64,000 nucleotides of DNA from Karalla daura (taxonomy: Eukaryota; Chordata; Actinopteri; Chaetodontiformes; Leiognathidae), in assembly GCA_029224185.1 (NCBI GenBank), contig CM055192.1:21354739-21418738 (forward strand). The letters run 5' to 3'. A model generated the notes under the pieces. The model was given only the letters and a program-made list of their open reading frames with translations, made no database searches and was not told where the DNA came from. Both the position numbers and the translations under genes were made by a program. This document shows, in pieces, positions 40,804-53,700 of the stretch (its first letter is position 1; every line of letters begins with the position of its first letter).

Positions 40804-43796
40804 GAGAGAGTAAAAATGTCTGTAATTACATACAATTCTCTGTGATTATAATGATCGATGATTTTAATTAAATAACTATTCACAGACAACATCGGTCCTT
40901 GTGGTACAAAGGACTAAACACAACGCACCAAAAACATCTTTAATTCATTTGACATTTTACATGCTGTGCTGCTGCAGCCACAACTGTGGCTTAATTTAGA
41001 AACGCGAGGTCACATTTTCACCGCAAATGATCCTCCAATGCAGAAGCTTTTCGAACAAAGGTACTGCCAGTGACGCACGCAGCACATTGAGGTAGAAGAA
41101 AAAAGGACGGCCAGTATAGTGTTGTAATCATCATATATGACCAAGGCTGTATTTCTTTAAGATGCCCAGCAGCGACTGAGTTTTTGCAACGTGACAATAT
41201 AGATTAGAGTGCAGTCAATACGCTTGTCAACGTGTTGGCCAGATGAGATGTGATGTAAGATAGAGGCTTGGTCTCCTGAGGACTTTTTGAGTTTACACGA
41301 CAGTCAATGGGAGAGCTGTTCCACCAACTTCAAACTGGCTGAAAATGCACAGAAGGGTAAGGCTATGAAGCACAACTTTGGCCTGATGTATATCAATGAT
41401 ATTCAGAGGGAGATGAAATGATCTACATGTCTGGAGCTACATAGTTGCACTCCCTTTTTGGAAGTGCAACAGTTCACCCATATAAAGAACTATATAATAC
41501 AATATAATATTTTTGCGCCAGTGATGTTGTTCTCCTGTGCACACACACATCCTACTTCAAACCACTTGAGTTTCTTTGTTTGGAAGATCTGATCGAGAGC
41601 CTCTCGAGATCGTGCTCTTCTTCCTTGACCGTTTCTTCTTGGCATTCCCACATAAAAGAAATTCTCTGGCTTCAGTGGAATAGAAACCTTGCTGCCTTTG
41701 AAATCGTATGAACCCTGCCCACCTGCACCCACCTCCAGACACCAGGCTCAAACCCAATGTTTAATAACAAATGCAATTTGCTTGGCCTCACCTATAGCAT
41801 ATTGACAGTTATAATGTTATTGGCCATTATTATGTTACTAAGGACTAAGGACTGCTACAAGGACTGTATGACTTGTGTCCCTTATGTGCAGCATGTATGA
41901 TCATTACAATGCTGTTGTCATATGTCACTGTTTTGACAGTACACCACTCTCTTTAGAAATAAGCAGGCTACTGTCACACAGATTTTTACAGTTTTACAAT
42001 ATTTACAGTTTCGATAACCCCTAAAACCACAATTTTCCTGGACTTTATTGGCAGCGGTGGATCAGTCTGGTGAGAATGGTGAGAGCCTAGGACAATCAAA
42101 GCGTGCAACCCGTTCAAAACGTTATCTTTTCTTTGACACAATCGAGTAGCTTCTGCAAATAAGTTTCCAGAAATGCTTCCCACTGAGTCTCATTCTGACA
42201 ATCTTACCAGCCATCCCATGTCAGTCATTTTCAAATTGACTGCAGGATGAAAGCAATTGGGCACGAAGCAAATTTCCAATTGTAATGCACTGAGTCATGC
42301 AGTGTATCCTGAAATGAAATGAAAACTCATGTTCATGTACAAGATTCCTGTGGGTAAAAATTGCAGAACTATTTCCCGACCTGCTGTGCCAACAATTTGT
42401 GAACAGATTACTCATATTTTTACATTTTGTTTTAGTAACATGAACTTATACGAGCTCCTGTTAATGTCCAGATTTTTATTGTCGAGCATTTGATATTTTA
42501 CCTGGTAGCTTGCAGCCATCTTCTCCTGCCTATGGTTACATGTTTAATTCAGACATAAATCCTGCTTTATCTTGCCTGTGTAGTGACAGCATGTACGAAG
42601 TGCCAGAAAAGAAAATATCTATTCTGTGCTGCTCACTTGTAGTTTTTGAGTCATTGACATCTCTTGTTTGATTTGAAACCACGTCATGTAATTGTTCATG
42701 AATAAATTTCCATTTTCAGGTCATTGTTGCTACAAGAACTGAGGCTTTTAAGAGTCTGGGAGGAATCTGTGATTTTGAGCTATGAATCTGAACATTAATG
42801 TTCACGAACATAAGATGCATATATACGCATATAAAATGCATCAATCTCGATGGAGAACACCTTAAAGGAAGAAGTCAGGCTAGTTAATTATATCTTTTAT
42901 TGCTATGTGCTCCCCATTACAACAAACAGTGTCAGTAGTGTACACTTCAATCTACACAAATACATAGAAAAGCAAATAGAGCAGAGTGACTGACAGTCAT
43001 GACAATCATAAAACTTAGATGCATGGATAGCACAGGGGTATTGATACAGTACATGGAGTTTCCTATGTCGTAATATCTGTCTGAGGCTCAGGGATTGTCA
43101 ATGTAACATCTATAACTACCCTAGTTATCATTACAAGCTGTATAACATTAGCAGCAATGTTGTATAGGCAGCAAGTAAAGGACGTGAAACGAACAGGGGA
43201 GGAAAGTGTAAAATGATTAGACAATACTGACAACTACAAAACAGCTTAAAAACAACCTAATGGTTTACTGGTACTACACTATTTATGTTTTATTGGTTAA
43301 AATAAAGCATTTGTCTGGTCAGTACATGTCGCTGTGACGTGACAGCTCTGTTAACAACTTCTACTGAACAGCTGTGAAAAGACAGCTTTCTGATAACAAG
43401 CGAAACATCTCAAAATTGAGCATGTATATTTACATCTAATTGTTTGCAAGAAAAAACAATGTCATTTCTAGTCTATTTCGGCGTTTTCAGAAAAGTAGAA
43501 ATGCATTTAAGGTTTTGAGAGTCTGGCTGGGAAAGAGGTTTGTCGTGAATGTGATCAACCTTCAATGGAGAACCTGCCGTCGCTTTTTGACCAGCGGGCA
43601 CTGAACACACTGTAAAAACAAAGCAGAACCGTTTAACTTTCAATAAATATTTATGTACTCAATGCTATATACATGAACTATACATTGGCACACAGGAGTG
43701 AGTGTGAATAGTTGCGAGCTATTTCGTTGCTGAGAACACAAAACTGTGTCTTTGCTATTGCAGTCAGATGCATTGTGGTTGTGAGGAAATCCTTTT

Positions 43797-43852
43797 TATA
43801 CATATATATATACATACATATATATATATATATATGTACATATAAAGAAAAT
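43797..43852. repeat. (TA)/(TATACA) AT-rich microsatellite
   Basis: Alternating tatata and tacata units over about 55 bases. Confidence 0.85.
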
Positions 43853-44565
43853 AAATAGCTTTCTCTCTCCTGAACCTTTCATCTCCCATAAAAAAGCCAT
43901 TTAGGAAATACTTTGGATACAAAAAATGGTCCACATACAGTAATACTCTTCTGAAAGTTCAGCTTCTTGTGTTTACAATGAGTCTTTGTTCCTGTAAACA
44001 CAAAATGTTCAATAAATCCTTATTCAGACTGCATAAAAAGAACATAGCGAGCTTAAAGCTCCATAAAGCAACATTTTTTTAATATCAAATTTGGTTCAAA
44101 TAACTCTGTGTGAAGTGAAAGGACTGCTCACAGGTCTGAGAATTAACACACAGCTCTGCAACAAAACCCTACAAACACGTCTGTCCACGTCCGTCAACAA
44201 AATGCTGAGATTTTGTCAGTCAGTGAAAATCAGAGCTGAACTCGACAAAATGCCAGTGAAGTAAGCAGAGCTGGCATCTAGAGCTAAAGAGACAATTCCC
44301 CCAGGAGATGGTGGTGAAAAGTTAACAGAAGAGTGGGTATTTGGGGCTGTGTTCATCATCTGGACAAAAACACGGTTCAATGGAGTTCTTCTGTTGCTCT
44401 GTCTCTGTTGGTCATGTGATTATGTAACTGTATCTGTGAACAGGTTAAACAGTGAACAAACAGTTAACATCCGATAGATGGATGGCCATACGAGGATTGT
44501 GGCACTGTGAGTTTTGTTTGGGAGTCTTTTTACTCCCTAGTGGTCAAAAAAATGCTTAATGAAGC

Positions 44566-44774
44566 CTTAACCTGCAGATTCCACCGGTCGGGGCAGAGCC
44601 ACAATGAGACGTATTCCTTTTCACTTGAAACCACACAAAGAGAGATGTAGGTGATTTATGTTGGTTTAGTGAAGTTTTATTCAGTGAACCAATTGTCTCT
44701 TAGGTCTGAACTTCCTACTTGGTTTGTTCAAGAAACTCCAATCCGGTGGAATTTGCAGCTAAGTGCTGGAAACT
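44566..44774. repeat. Possible foldback repeat
   Basis: The left arm contains ttaacctgcagattccaccg. The right arm contains ccggtggaatttgcagctaa, an inverted copy with a few mismatches over about 22 bases. The arms are about 160 bases apart. This could be a worn inverted-repeat transposon or a pair of unrelated repeat fragments. Confidence 0.35.
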
Positions 44775-45748
44775 GGTGGTAAGTGTTCATAAATATGAAG
44801 AAATATTCTGTAAATCCAACCTTGAATGGCACTTCAGATTGCGTGTTTGCCTCCTTCATCCATCAGAAGAACAGTTTTTCAGTTTAAACAAGTGCTGGCT
44901 TTTTATTTGATATAACATTTAACGCCTGACACTTGTTTGACGTGATCCCTTCTTAACTCTCTTCTTTGGATTTCCATCTTTTTAACTGTCTAACCAAAAA
45001 GTTTAGACAGGGAGGGCAACAGATAGAGTCAAAGGGATTGACTCCACAGAGGTCCCACTTGAGAGTTCAAGGCTGGCATGAATCATCCAATCCAAGATAC
45101 TTTCTTTAAACGTATAATTTGAACTTTTGGGAAATGTGCTTCTTCACTTTCCTCCTAAAAGATAAGAGGAGAGCCGCAACAGTCGAGACACTGACAGCAA
45201 AGCTTGGTAAAACATCTAAAAAAAAAGAGCAAAACAGTGAGCATGGCTCAGTCCAAAGGTTTCAAAACTGACTTATGCTGCGAGCAAATGAATCGGTGAG
45301 CTAACGCCTTCCAGTTTTTATGATAAGCTACAGACATCAAGGTAATTCTCAAATGGTTGGCAAGACGGCAAATACGTGTTCATGTATTCTTTTAGACTGA
45401 TCCCCAGAAAACCTTGCACCAGCATTTGGAGTAGTAACAGTGCATTGTCAATGTCCATTTAATGGCTGCTGAAAAGGTAAACAATAGGATTTATCTTTGT
45501 TATTCTAATCGATTAAAAGGGTGTTTGAAAAAATTCTCAGCTTATTAAAATAATACTGATATTTTCATGTACAGTATTTACAGGAATCTTTATAAATACC
45601 CATCTCAATAGAAACTGTAGAGTGCCACTAAACAAACAGAGCTGAAAAAAAAAACAGAAAGAAAAAAATCTATACAACAGAAACCATTTTCCCTAATGGT
45701 TTTCACTGGATTATGTCGGGCCACTTTCCATATGTGGCCATAGAAATT

Positions 45749-45751
<3 letters not shown>

Positions 45752-45780
<29 letters not shown>
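45752..45780. repeat. (GT)n microsatellite
   Basis: About 14 uninterrupted GT units downstream of the adamts3 stop. Confidence 0.95.
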
Positions 45781-46530
45781 ATACTGTATATGCACGGACT
45801 CCTCAAGTACTGGGACAGCTGAATACTACATGAGTCAAGCTTCATACCTTTTGGCAAGAAAATGGCAGTTTGAACGTTCAAGTAAAAGGGGATTTTTCAG
45901 GTGCATCAGATGGTCCGCAGTCATCGACTCGAACTGCTTAATTTTTCCATAAACTAAAACGATTGGTCACAATTGTGCCTATTTCCCTTTCATTGCCTAC
46001 TGGACACTGCAGTAGATACACTCCCTGCACCTATCAGCTCGGTTCTCACACGCTGGGTGATAAATAAACCCTGGCCGGTCGAAATGTCAACACATGTTGG
46101 AAATAACCAACAGTTTCTAGGGAATTTCTGCCAAGGTGTTTGAAGGAGTAAAAGTAGCAAATTAGATGCTTCTTCAATTGAATTCTTCGGTCCTTTGGCT
46201 ATTTTGTCTGTGAACTCCAGCTGCTGTATTTCATTAAGCTTTTCATTGAACACGGATGAAAATTCCCTTCAGACCATGTGCCCCTACACCTTTGAAATAG
46301 TCATATTATTTTCTCCTCTTAATATTAAGTATGAAAGTCAGTATCAGGGCAAGAGGGAAGGGAAATTCAGAACAACAAAGTGAACCAGCACTTTTCTTTC
46401 TTTTTACTGTTTTTTTTTTTTCTTTTTTTACTCTGTGCTCCCTGTGATGGTTTTGGCATGAGAAGACTCAGGATGAAGCTGGATTATCTACTGTACATTA
46501 CGAGTCCTGAAAGGAGAAAGGCCCTTGCTT

Positions 46531-47012
46531 TCATCTCTCCACTTGGGAGTACGCCCTGGGCCGCTGGCTCTCCGTGAAGCTGCCCGACCTCTGACCCTTG
46601 CCGGGATCTGCGAGGCCTGGGGTTGCCGGGTGTGAGGGCAGCTTGCTCCCGGTGACGCCCGCGTGCCTCGGGACCCTCCTCGGGGCCGTGGTGATCTTCT
46701 TCTTCGCTGGAGCAGGTGTGGTGGCTGGACGTTTGGCGGCGTTGCCCGGCGAGGCGGACCCTTTGTTCGAGCCTTGCTTAGCACCGCGGGTGCGGTTGGC
46801 CGCCACAGAGGCTGTTAACGTCTCCAGCAGCTGAGAGGCCGACCCGAAGCGGACGTGCTCCTCCGTCTCGGCGGCCTCGGAGAAGAGAGACAGAGCTCCG
46901 GCACGTCGGCTGCAGGAGTCGCAGCACAGCTTGTTGTAGCCGGGGATGGAGCAGTATCGGGCGAGGACTTCCATTTGGCAGAAGATGGACTTGTCTCCAC
47001 TGCATGGCTCAT
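46531..47012 (-). CDS. adamts3: adamts3 terminal exon (PLAC domain and C-terminal tail)
   Basis: The acceptor ttgacttccag precedes 47012. The exon completes an Asp codon and reads EPCSGDKSIFCQMEVLARYC, the PLAC domain, ending CCDSCSRR. About 125 residues of tail follow, rich in Ala, Pro, Ser, Arg and Lys (for example TTPAPAKKKITTAPRR), ending QVER and TGA. The ER ending is shared with my recollection of human ADAMTS3. The exon is much more GC- and CpG-rich than its surroundings. The tail looks poorly conserved and of low complexity. Confidence 0.93.
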
Positions 47013-50000
47013 CTGGAAGTCAATGAGGATGTATATGAGTGCAAAAACTTGCTGAAAGAAGAGATTAAAATAATGTACCAAAAGAACTTTTGGAAAGTTA
47101 ATATTTAGCAAAATACATATACAAGAGCTGCAACAGCTATCGAATTCAGTGACTATTTATCAACTAATAAAATAATCAACAACTATTTTAATGAACAATA
47201 AGTTGATTACCTCAAAATCAACCTCTTCAATGTGAATATTTTCTGATTTGAGAAAAAATTAAATGTTGTCAAGGCGAGGACAAACTGAAGGCAATTGAAG
47301 ACCTTACTTCGTCCTTTTTATGAAATCATCATTTTTTTGGGTCACTTTACAGAACAAACATCTAACTGAACAACAGAATATTATAAAAAGTTATCAAGAG
47401 ATTAATTGAATATGCATGTTGTATGGATCCCCAAACAATATGCTCTGTTTGTGTATCACGTGCTTTTTGTCCATCTAAAGTTCACTTTTCTTATTCTATT
47501 ACAAAATGTATTGGATTCCTCCATTCATAATCTATACAATAATCAGTTACAAACTAATCGGGAGCTGCAGCCATAAAAGGAGCTGAGTGCAACACAGACA
47601 GGTGAGGCAGGGTTTGTAATCACACACTGACAGCTAAGTTACAAAAACTGTCAAACATTTCAGCCACGGCAGATTCAGCAAAACGAGGCTGTGGTGACAC
47701 CGTCCTGCTTAGTCTCCTGCTGTCCCAGATCCACACCCCTCTCACCCTGAATCTGCAGGGTTTTTACTTATTTAGCTCCACTTTGTGCCTGTCATGTATT
47801 ATCATTATCATTACAATGACCAGATGTTTGTCAAGCATTCACTTCACTAAAACATAAATGCCAGCAGATGTTTGAAAAAGGGCTTAGTCCTTTCTGAAGG
47901 TAGTTTTCATAATCCTCAAAGACTCTAAGCAATCCTGTCGTCTGTGCTTTGAATCCCCACAAAAACACGAGCCAGCTGCTAAAATTCTTATTGTTATCCC
48001 TTGGTCATAGAGACTGTTGACTGAGGAGAAGCGCAAACAGTTTTGAGTGTGTAGATCGATTTGTTTTCCGTATGGTAAAAGACCTTGATTCCTGTTGGTA
48101 TCAATGTACTGTAACGCAAAACACATAGTGGAGCCATTGCAGTCTGAACAACTGTGAACGACAGTCAGGCACCTTAGAAATGACCACAAAACCTGGAAAA
48201 TTCAATTCAAAACACCCAATATGTCCCCTCATACTTCATTACACCCAGTAAACAAGCTCGGACATCTGCCTGGATTTCAACATCTGTGTTTTGCTGCTTC
48301 TCCTCTTTTTTTTTTCTTTTTTTAGAAATACACTATAATAAAGATGAAAGAGGACACATTTAACCTTTTATCCCTTTCAATCAGTAAATCAGTGGAATGA
48401 ATCTATTTCAGTGACTGGCATCTATGTTATATACTGTGTGGTTTAATTATTGCTTTTTATTGCATATTCAAGATATCGACTTTGAAAGCCTGTGATTTTT
48501 CAAAGGGCTTCGCTGCAGCCTCATACACTGATTATCAATCTTTATAGATAATAGCATCTGCTTTTATGCACTGACTAGAGTGTTATTTACCATCTTTACC
48601 TTACTTCATCCATGAATCTCGGTGACAAATATCAACTTGGCATTTATGTTATTATATTTATGCATTTATGAATAACTGCAACTCTTTATAGAAGCTGCAG
48701 CATACGTTGGCGTTTAAGAATGACAACCTTTCATTGGCACTGTGAATGGCAGTTTCTGCTCCTGACAGGATGCAGACAGATGATGAGTGGTGTTGAAGTC
48801 GGGCTCATTTTCTCTAAACGGCATCCAGTTGTGTCAATGACAGGAAAGCGTATTGCACTATTCAAGATTTCTTTTAATATATTAACTTTGAGTTTTTAAA
48901 GTGGACCAGGTGCAAAACTAAGTTTCTCCCAGGTTTGTAGAAATTTCCATCACCTACTAAAGGAGATATGCACCACTGCCTGAAAGCTAAGGACCAAAGC
49001 CGGTTTTCTCTGAACTATACTCTGTAAGTTTCTGATCAATTCAGCTTATTATTCATCTGAAGACGCTTAAGATAATATTGACAAGAGACATTCTGAGTCT
49101 CCTTTCACTACAGCTGTCTCTACTGTGTGTTTTAAAACATTCAAAGACATTTTTTCCTCCTTTCCGAGATCCAATGCTTTTCCAAGCATTCCTGCAGGTC
49201 ATGAAAATAATTGACTCCCCTGAAACCTGCAGGAGTTGTGTAATTCATCAGATGGGCGACGTGAGAGAAGAAAATCTGCATTTTTCACCTTCAGTAATGG
49301 AGCTTTTAAATGAATGAATGCAAACCAGTTAACGGTGATAAATGAAAAGTTGAGAACCTTTCAAGGTTTTACTATTCGATTCCAATACCACACGGAAATG
49401 AATGGAAACTAGTGGCAGCCAAAACAATGCTTGACTTGTTACTACTGTGTAGTGAAACCTGCATGAATGCCTCTTTAAAGGAAGTGATAAATGGTCTGTT
49501 TTGTGGATTTGCTGAAACAAAAGCCTCATTGTTTTTTATTCTGAAAAAATGGGGGCTGGGCTGCTTACCATGGCAGGGTCCCGGTCTGCACGGTCTCACA
49601 GTTTCAGGCTTTTCTCCTGTACACTGATCTCCAATCCGGCAAGTGACGAGACGTCGCTCCATCCCCTCTCCACAGGTCACAGAGCACTGCAGAGGGGCAC
49701 AGCGAGCAATTCACTCACAGGCAGCAAAAAGGATTGCTTTTCAAACATTTTGAGACAGCCACGTGGTGGAGGTTCACAAAATGCGACAAAATGTTTTATT
49801 ATACAGTTGGCTTGGTGAACAGACCTTTTTTGTTTTATTCTTTATTAGACTTTATTAGACTGAGAAATCAGAAAAAACATGGTTTGCCAATCTCGATTCT
49901 TTCACAGCTTGATCAAGATTAATTTCACTGCCCTGATATGAATACCATTTTGTTTGGGTGCTGCTGTAAAATTGAAAGCTATGAGGGAATTGGTGTGTTT

Positions 50001-50655
50001 CTGTGACTGTGAAAAAACATTGCATAATTATGTAAATATCCCTCTTGTACTATCGCAAATATATTATCATATCTGTGTCTCCACCTGGATGCTTATTAAA
50101 TTTGGTTCTCTTGTACGACAGATTCGAGAGTATGTGTTGCTCCTGTGGTGTGTGTGCTGCAACATTATTCAAATTCACTAGTTAGACAAGGCCAGTAACA
50201 TCAAAACAGCAGAAATTTGTTTGCTTTGCAACACTGTGTAACTTTAAGAAGCAAGCCAACAGCTGGAGCCAGCATGAACTACGAAACCATACTTTAGCGG
50301 GCTATGTCATGGAGTCTTCCTGTGTTTTGGGACTGATGAGGACTGGGGCTGCACAGTTTATGAATGGTAAATGGACTAGTTCATATATCGAGCTAGAACA
50401 GGCTCGTAGGATTATACACATTCATACAGTGATTCCACAGCAAGAGATGCAGTTTGGGGACCAGTATCTTGCCCAAGGGTACAGTAGTATCTAGTACTAG
50501 TAGAAGCAGACATTATTGTGCTGCCCCTGAGGAACATTTTCTATAGTAAAATACATTTTTTATAACAATCTTTTTTCTACACTGTAAACCAGGCGACACT
50601 TTCTGGAATTGACCACACTACCATCATATTACTCCTCACTGCATGCTCAGATCTG

Positions 50656-50706
<51 letters not shown>

Positions 50707-53700
50707 CTGCACAAGCATATCAAAAGCTTTACTCCAACATGAAGATGGACCGTGCTATCAGATATCTCCCATATATTAACAGCTAACATGAGGAATTGCA
50801 TTTTATTATCTTAAATCCACGCTCCACTACTCAAACCGGGTATCTGATGTCTTTTTTTCCTTCATGTTTTCAGAGGTCTCATTTAGATGAAGGAATTGGA
50901 GGAGCTAAAAGTGCTACATCCTCAGATGAGCTGAGACACCACTCTAAATTAAAAATCAAACCCTTCATGTTTTATTTTTAACTTTAAACACTTTAAACTA
51001 CACATGACCAGGTTGAGATTTTTTCAATCATATAGGGAATTTTCAAGCTGCTGCTGAATTGGCACAAATGTGAAGAGTAAATGTGGCGTGGGAGAGGGGC
51101 AGGTTGTCATTAGTGAACTGGGAAGCAGATTATTTCAAATTAAATTAATGAGGTTGGCTCTTTGACCAAATCACACACAGTGATGATGAAAGGGAGCCTC
51201 AGCCTGTCTCCTCTATCTCAGATATCAACCACCTATCTCCGATATCCTGTGGCTTACAAACCTCCGACCAGGGTCCTGTCCTCCACATGGCAGGACACGG
51301 GGCTCTGTTGCAGGGCCTGCGGCTCTCCGGCTTCTCCCCACTGCAGTACTTGCTGTGGACGGAGCGGTTGGTGCTGTCGTGGAGGAACTGCACACAGCGA
51401 ACCGTTCGGATCTGAAAGCCCAGGCTGCCGCAGGTCTTGGTGCAATGCTCCCATTCATCTGAAATCCATCTAAACAAACCAGAGAGAGGAGATTACCCAG
51501 GGAAAGGGGGCGGGCAGCAGGTTCAGCTGATAATGCCATTACAAATGAAGCAAAAAATTTGAAGTGACTTGAGAGGAACTCTTGTATTCTCATCATAGAA
51601 TGTATATAAAAGATAGAAGTAGTCTTCCAGTACAGAAAAAGGAGGCCAATGCAGAAGTGACTTTTCTTGCAATTTCATGGAGATCCGCTAGGCCTGGCTC
51701 CAAAAAACACTTTCTCCAATACGCACCCAGTCAAAAAATGATATACTCATACTCACTCAAATACTCATTCAAATTTTTTTTTTTCATAACTCACACTGAC
51801 TTCAAGTTTCCTGTGCCCGCATGTAATATGGTGGTCGATTTGCAAATGATTCCATGATTAACAAGATAGCAGAGCTTAAAGAAATGAATGAATATGGCGC
51901 GTCAATCACCCACCCCCCCATCCTCCTCTGGCAAAGATAGCTATTTATTTGTTGGCAGCACTTGCACTGTTGCAATGCAGAAATCAATCAGACTAACAGG
52001 ACAAACACTCCAGAGGTCAAATAATTCATCTGGAGTGAGCCAGCCCCCAACATGGTTTACAATCAGCAGTGGTGACAAGAGATCAGTTAATCAATTTGGG
52101 TGAAAAGACTCATTCCAAAAAGATAAACACAGCATTTCCTTGATCTCAGAGCCATCCTATCTATCAAGACACAATCAAATACGGGCAGAGTTTTCACAAC
52201 TGACATCAAGCTATCAGTGCATTATTGATGTGTAGCAAGAAGCAGAACATTTGTTTTGTCACCACTTTCATATTCCCAAGAGCTCATTCTATCTCCCAAA
52301 AATACTGTGCTAAGGGGTTTACTGATCAAGATCCATTCACTTTGAGCAGAGTTGTGTCCCTCCACATTCACACATACACAAGGCCTTTTACAGTGGAATA
52401 CTCCAATACTGATTATTTGATTGGCTCTCTCCTTATCCCTCCCGATGCTCCTTTCAAGGCCAAATCAAAATCCCCCTGACATTTTGTCCCACCAATCTTG
52501 TTTCATAGATGAAAATACTACATAACAAAAAGCAAGATTCTCCCTTTTCTGGACCTTTAGATCTGTTCCTTTCCACTCCAAATACAGTGAAGTGGCTGCT
52601 TCATGTGAGAGGGAGGCCTGACTGATGCCAAAATAAAGCGCATTAGGGTAGTAAAGACGGGATGGAGTAAAAGTTTCTCAAAGTCATTTGATCCACCTCA
52701 ATAGGAAAAAGCTGGATTTCCCTAGTGAGATAATCTGTTCATTGCATGCAAAATCACAGTCCATAATCACACAAGATTTTTTGCAGTATATTTTGCAGAG
52801 TATAGATTCAAAGCACTCATTTCTACTATGGGCAAACACATAAAATACAGGATCTGGAGGTTAGATCCTGAATTTCCTGTCCTGGGTATCCTAAAGAGAA
52901 ACTTCTTAAGGGGTCAATAAAGTGTCTATCCACTAGCAGAAATAAAATCCATGACAAGTTGCAGACTCCCCTATAATTGCCTCAATGTCTTCCATTGTTT
53001 ATGTGTTTGTGTCACACATTTTCACATCACTTTGCTATGGCAACCATGCCCTTATCATGGAGGTGCTAAAAGGAGCAGACCCGTATTGAGTAAAACACAC
53101 TTTGCTTGATCTTCCTGACCCTAACCCGTCTATTGTCAATGTCCAGTTGTAACAGAACAGCACTTAAATCATCAACTAAAGCATAGTTACACTCATCAAC
53201 AGTATCATATTTTCTCTGGTAAATGCAGGTTGTTCTCACTCATGCTGTTAAACTGATCCCCACACTTTTGAAATACTTTTTCTGCCTCTCATTCCCTCAG
53301 CAACAGCCGAAAACAACAATTTGTATCATAATTCCTACCAAAGATATTACACAGGGACCTTCACAGAGCAGCAGGCAGCAGGTTCTGTACCAACTAATGA
53401 CGAAAGAAAGTCCTCACTGACTCATTCAGTCTGGCTTTGGTGGGCTTCTTGCACACGATGAGCACTGGCATTGAAATGCCTCCGTCCTTCCAACAGTTAT
53501 TACTACATTACACATTGCCCTGACTTCTGGTTTCTGGCAAAGACCTGTGTGTGGGCTGCTAACCTGGAGGTTATAGTCGACTTTTCATTAGCAGAAGGGA
53601 TTTAGAAAATTGAAACATACAGAGAGTGGAAGTGCTATCCTCTGCTTGTCCTCCTTACTGAACTTGCACGTCAGCTTTTTATCCTCCACACTCATGTCTA

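Larger units (their letters stand above)
26711..42880. other. Gene-free spacer between npffr2 and adamts3
   Basis: About 16 kb holds no reading frame that I recognise and no convincing chain of splice sites. It holds mobile-element relics (28117-28284, 33339-33685, 37998-38220), microsatellites (27951-27971, 30101-30126, 31195-31208), small palindromes (31787-31804, 40639-40655, 40774-40803), and two complex low-repeat segments that could be regulatory (30830-31150, 35090-35480). Everything else appears to be unremarkable AT-rich DNA. Confidence 0.6.
42881..46530 (-). other. adamts3: Likely adamts3 3' UTR and downstream DNA
   Basis: This stretch follows the adamts3 stop on the minus strand. 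Reverse-strand AATAAA signals lie at 44902-44907, 44676-44681, 43288-43293 and 42896-42901, giving possible 3' UTRs of about 1.6 to 3.6 kb. It contains AT and GT microsatellites and a foldback repeat near 44566-44774. A short frame with a good acceptor at 43555-43609 is discussed in the findings. No other gene is seen. Confidence 0.4.
49687..51261 (-). other. adamts3: adamts3 intron with CA microsatellite and repeat family B copy
   Basis: Donor GAG|GTTTGT and acceptor gcccctctgcag, phase 0. It contains the repeat at 50363-50487 and a long (AC)n tract at 50657-50704. Confidence 0.85.

Noticed and set aside
44587..44640. An exon-like minus-strand segment between an AG and a CTGCAG|GTTAAG donor
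   Set aside because: The acceptor is weak and the donor end lies in one arm of an inverted repeat, so repeat structure explains the splice-like signals better.
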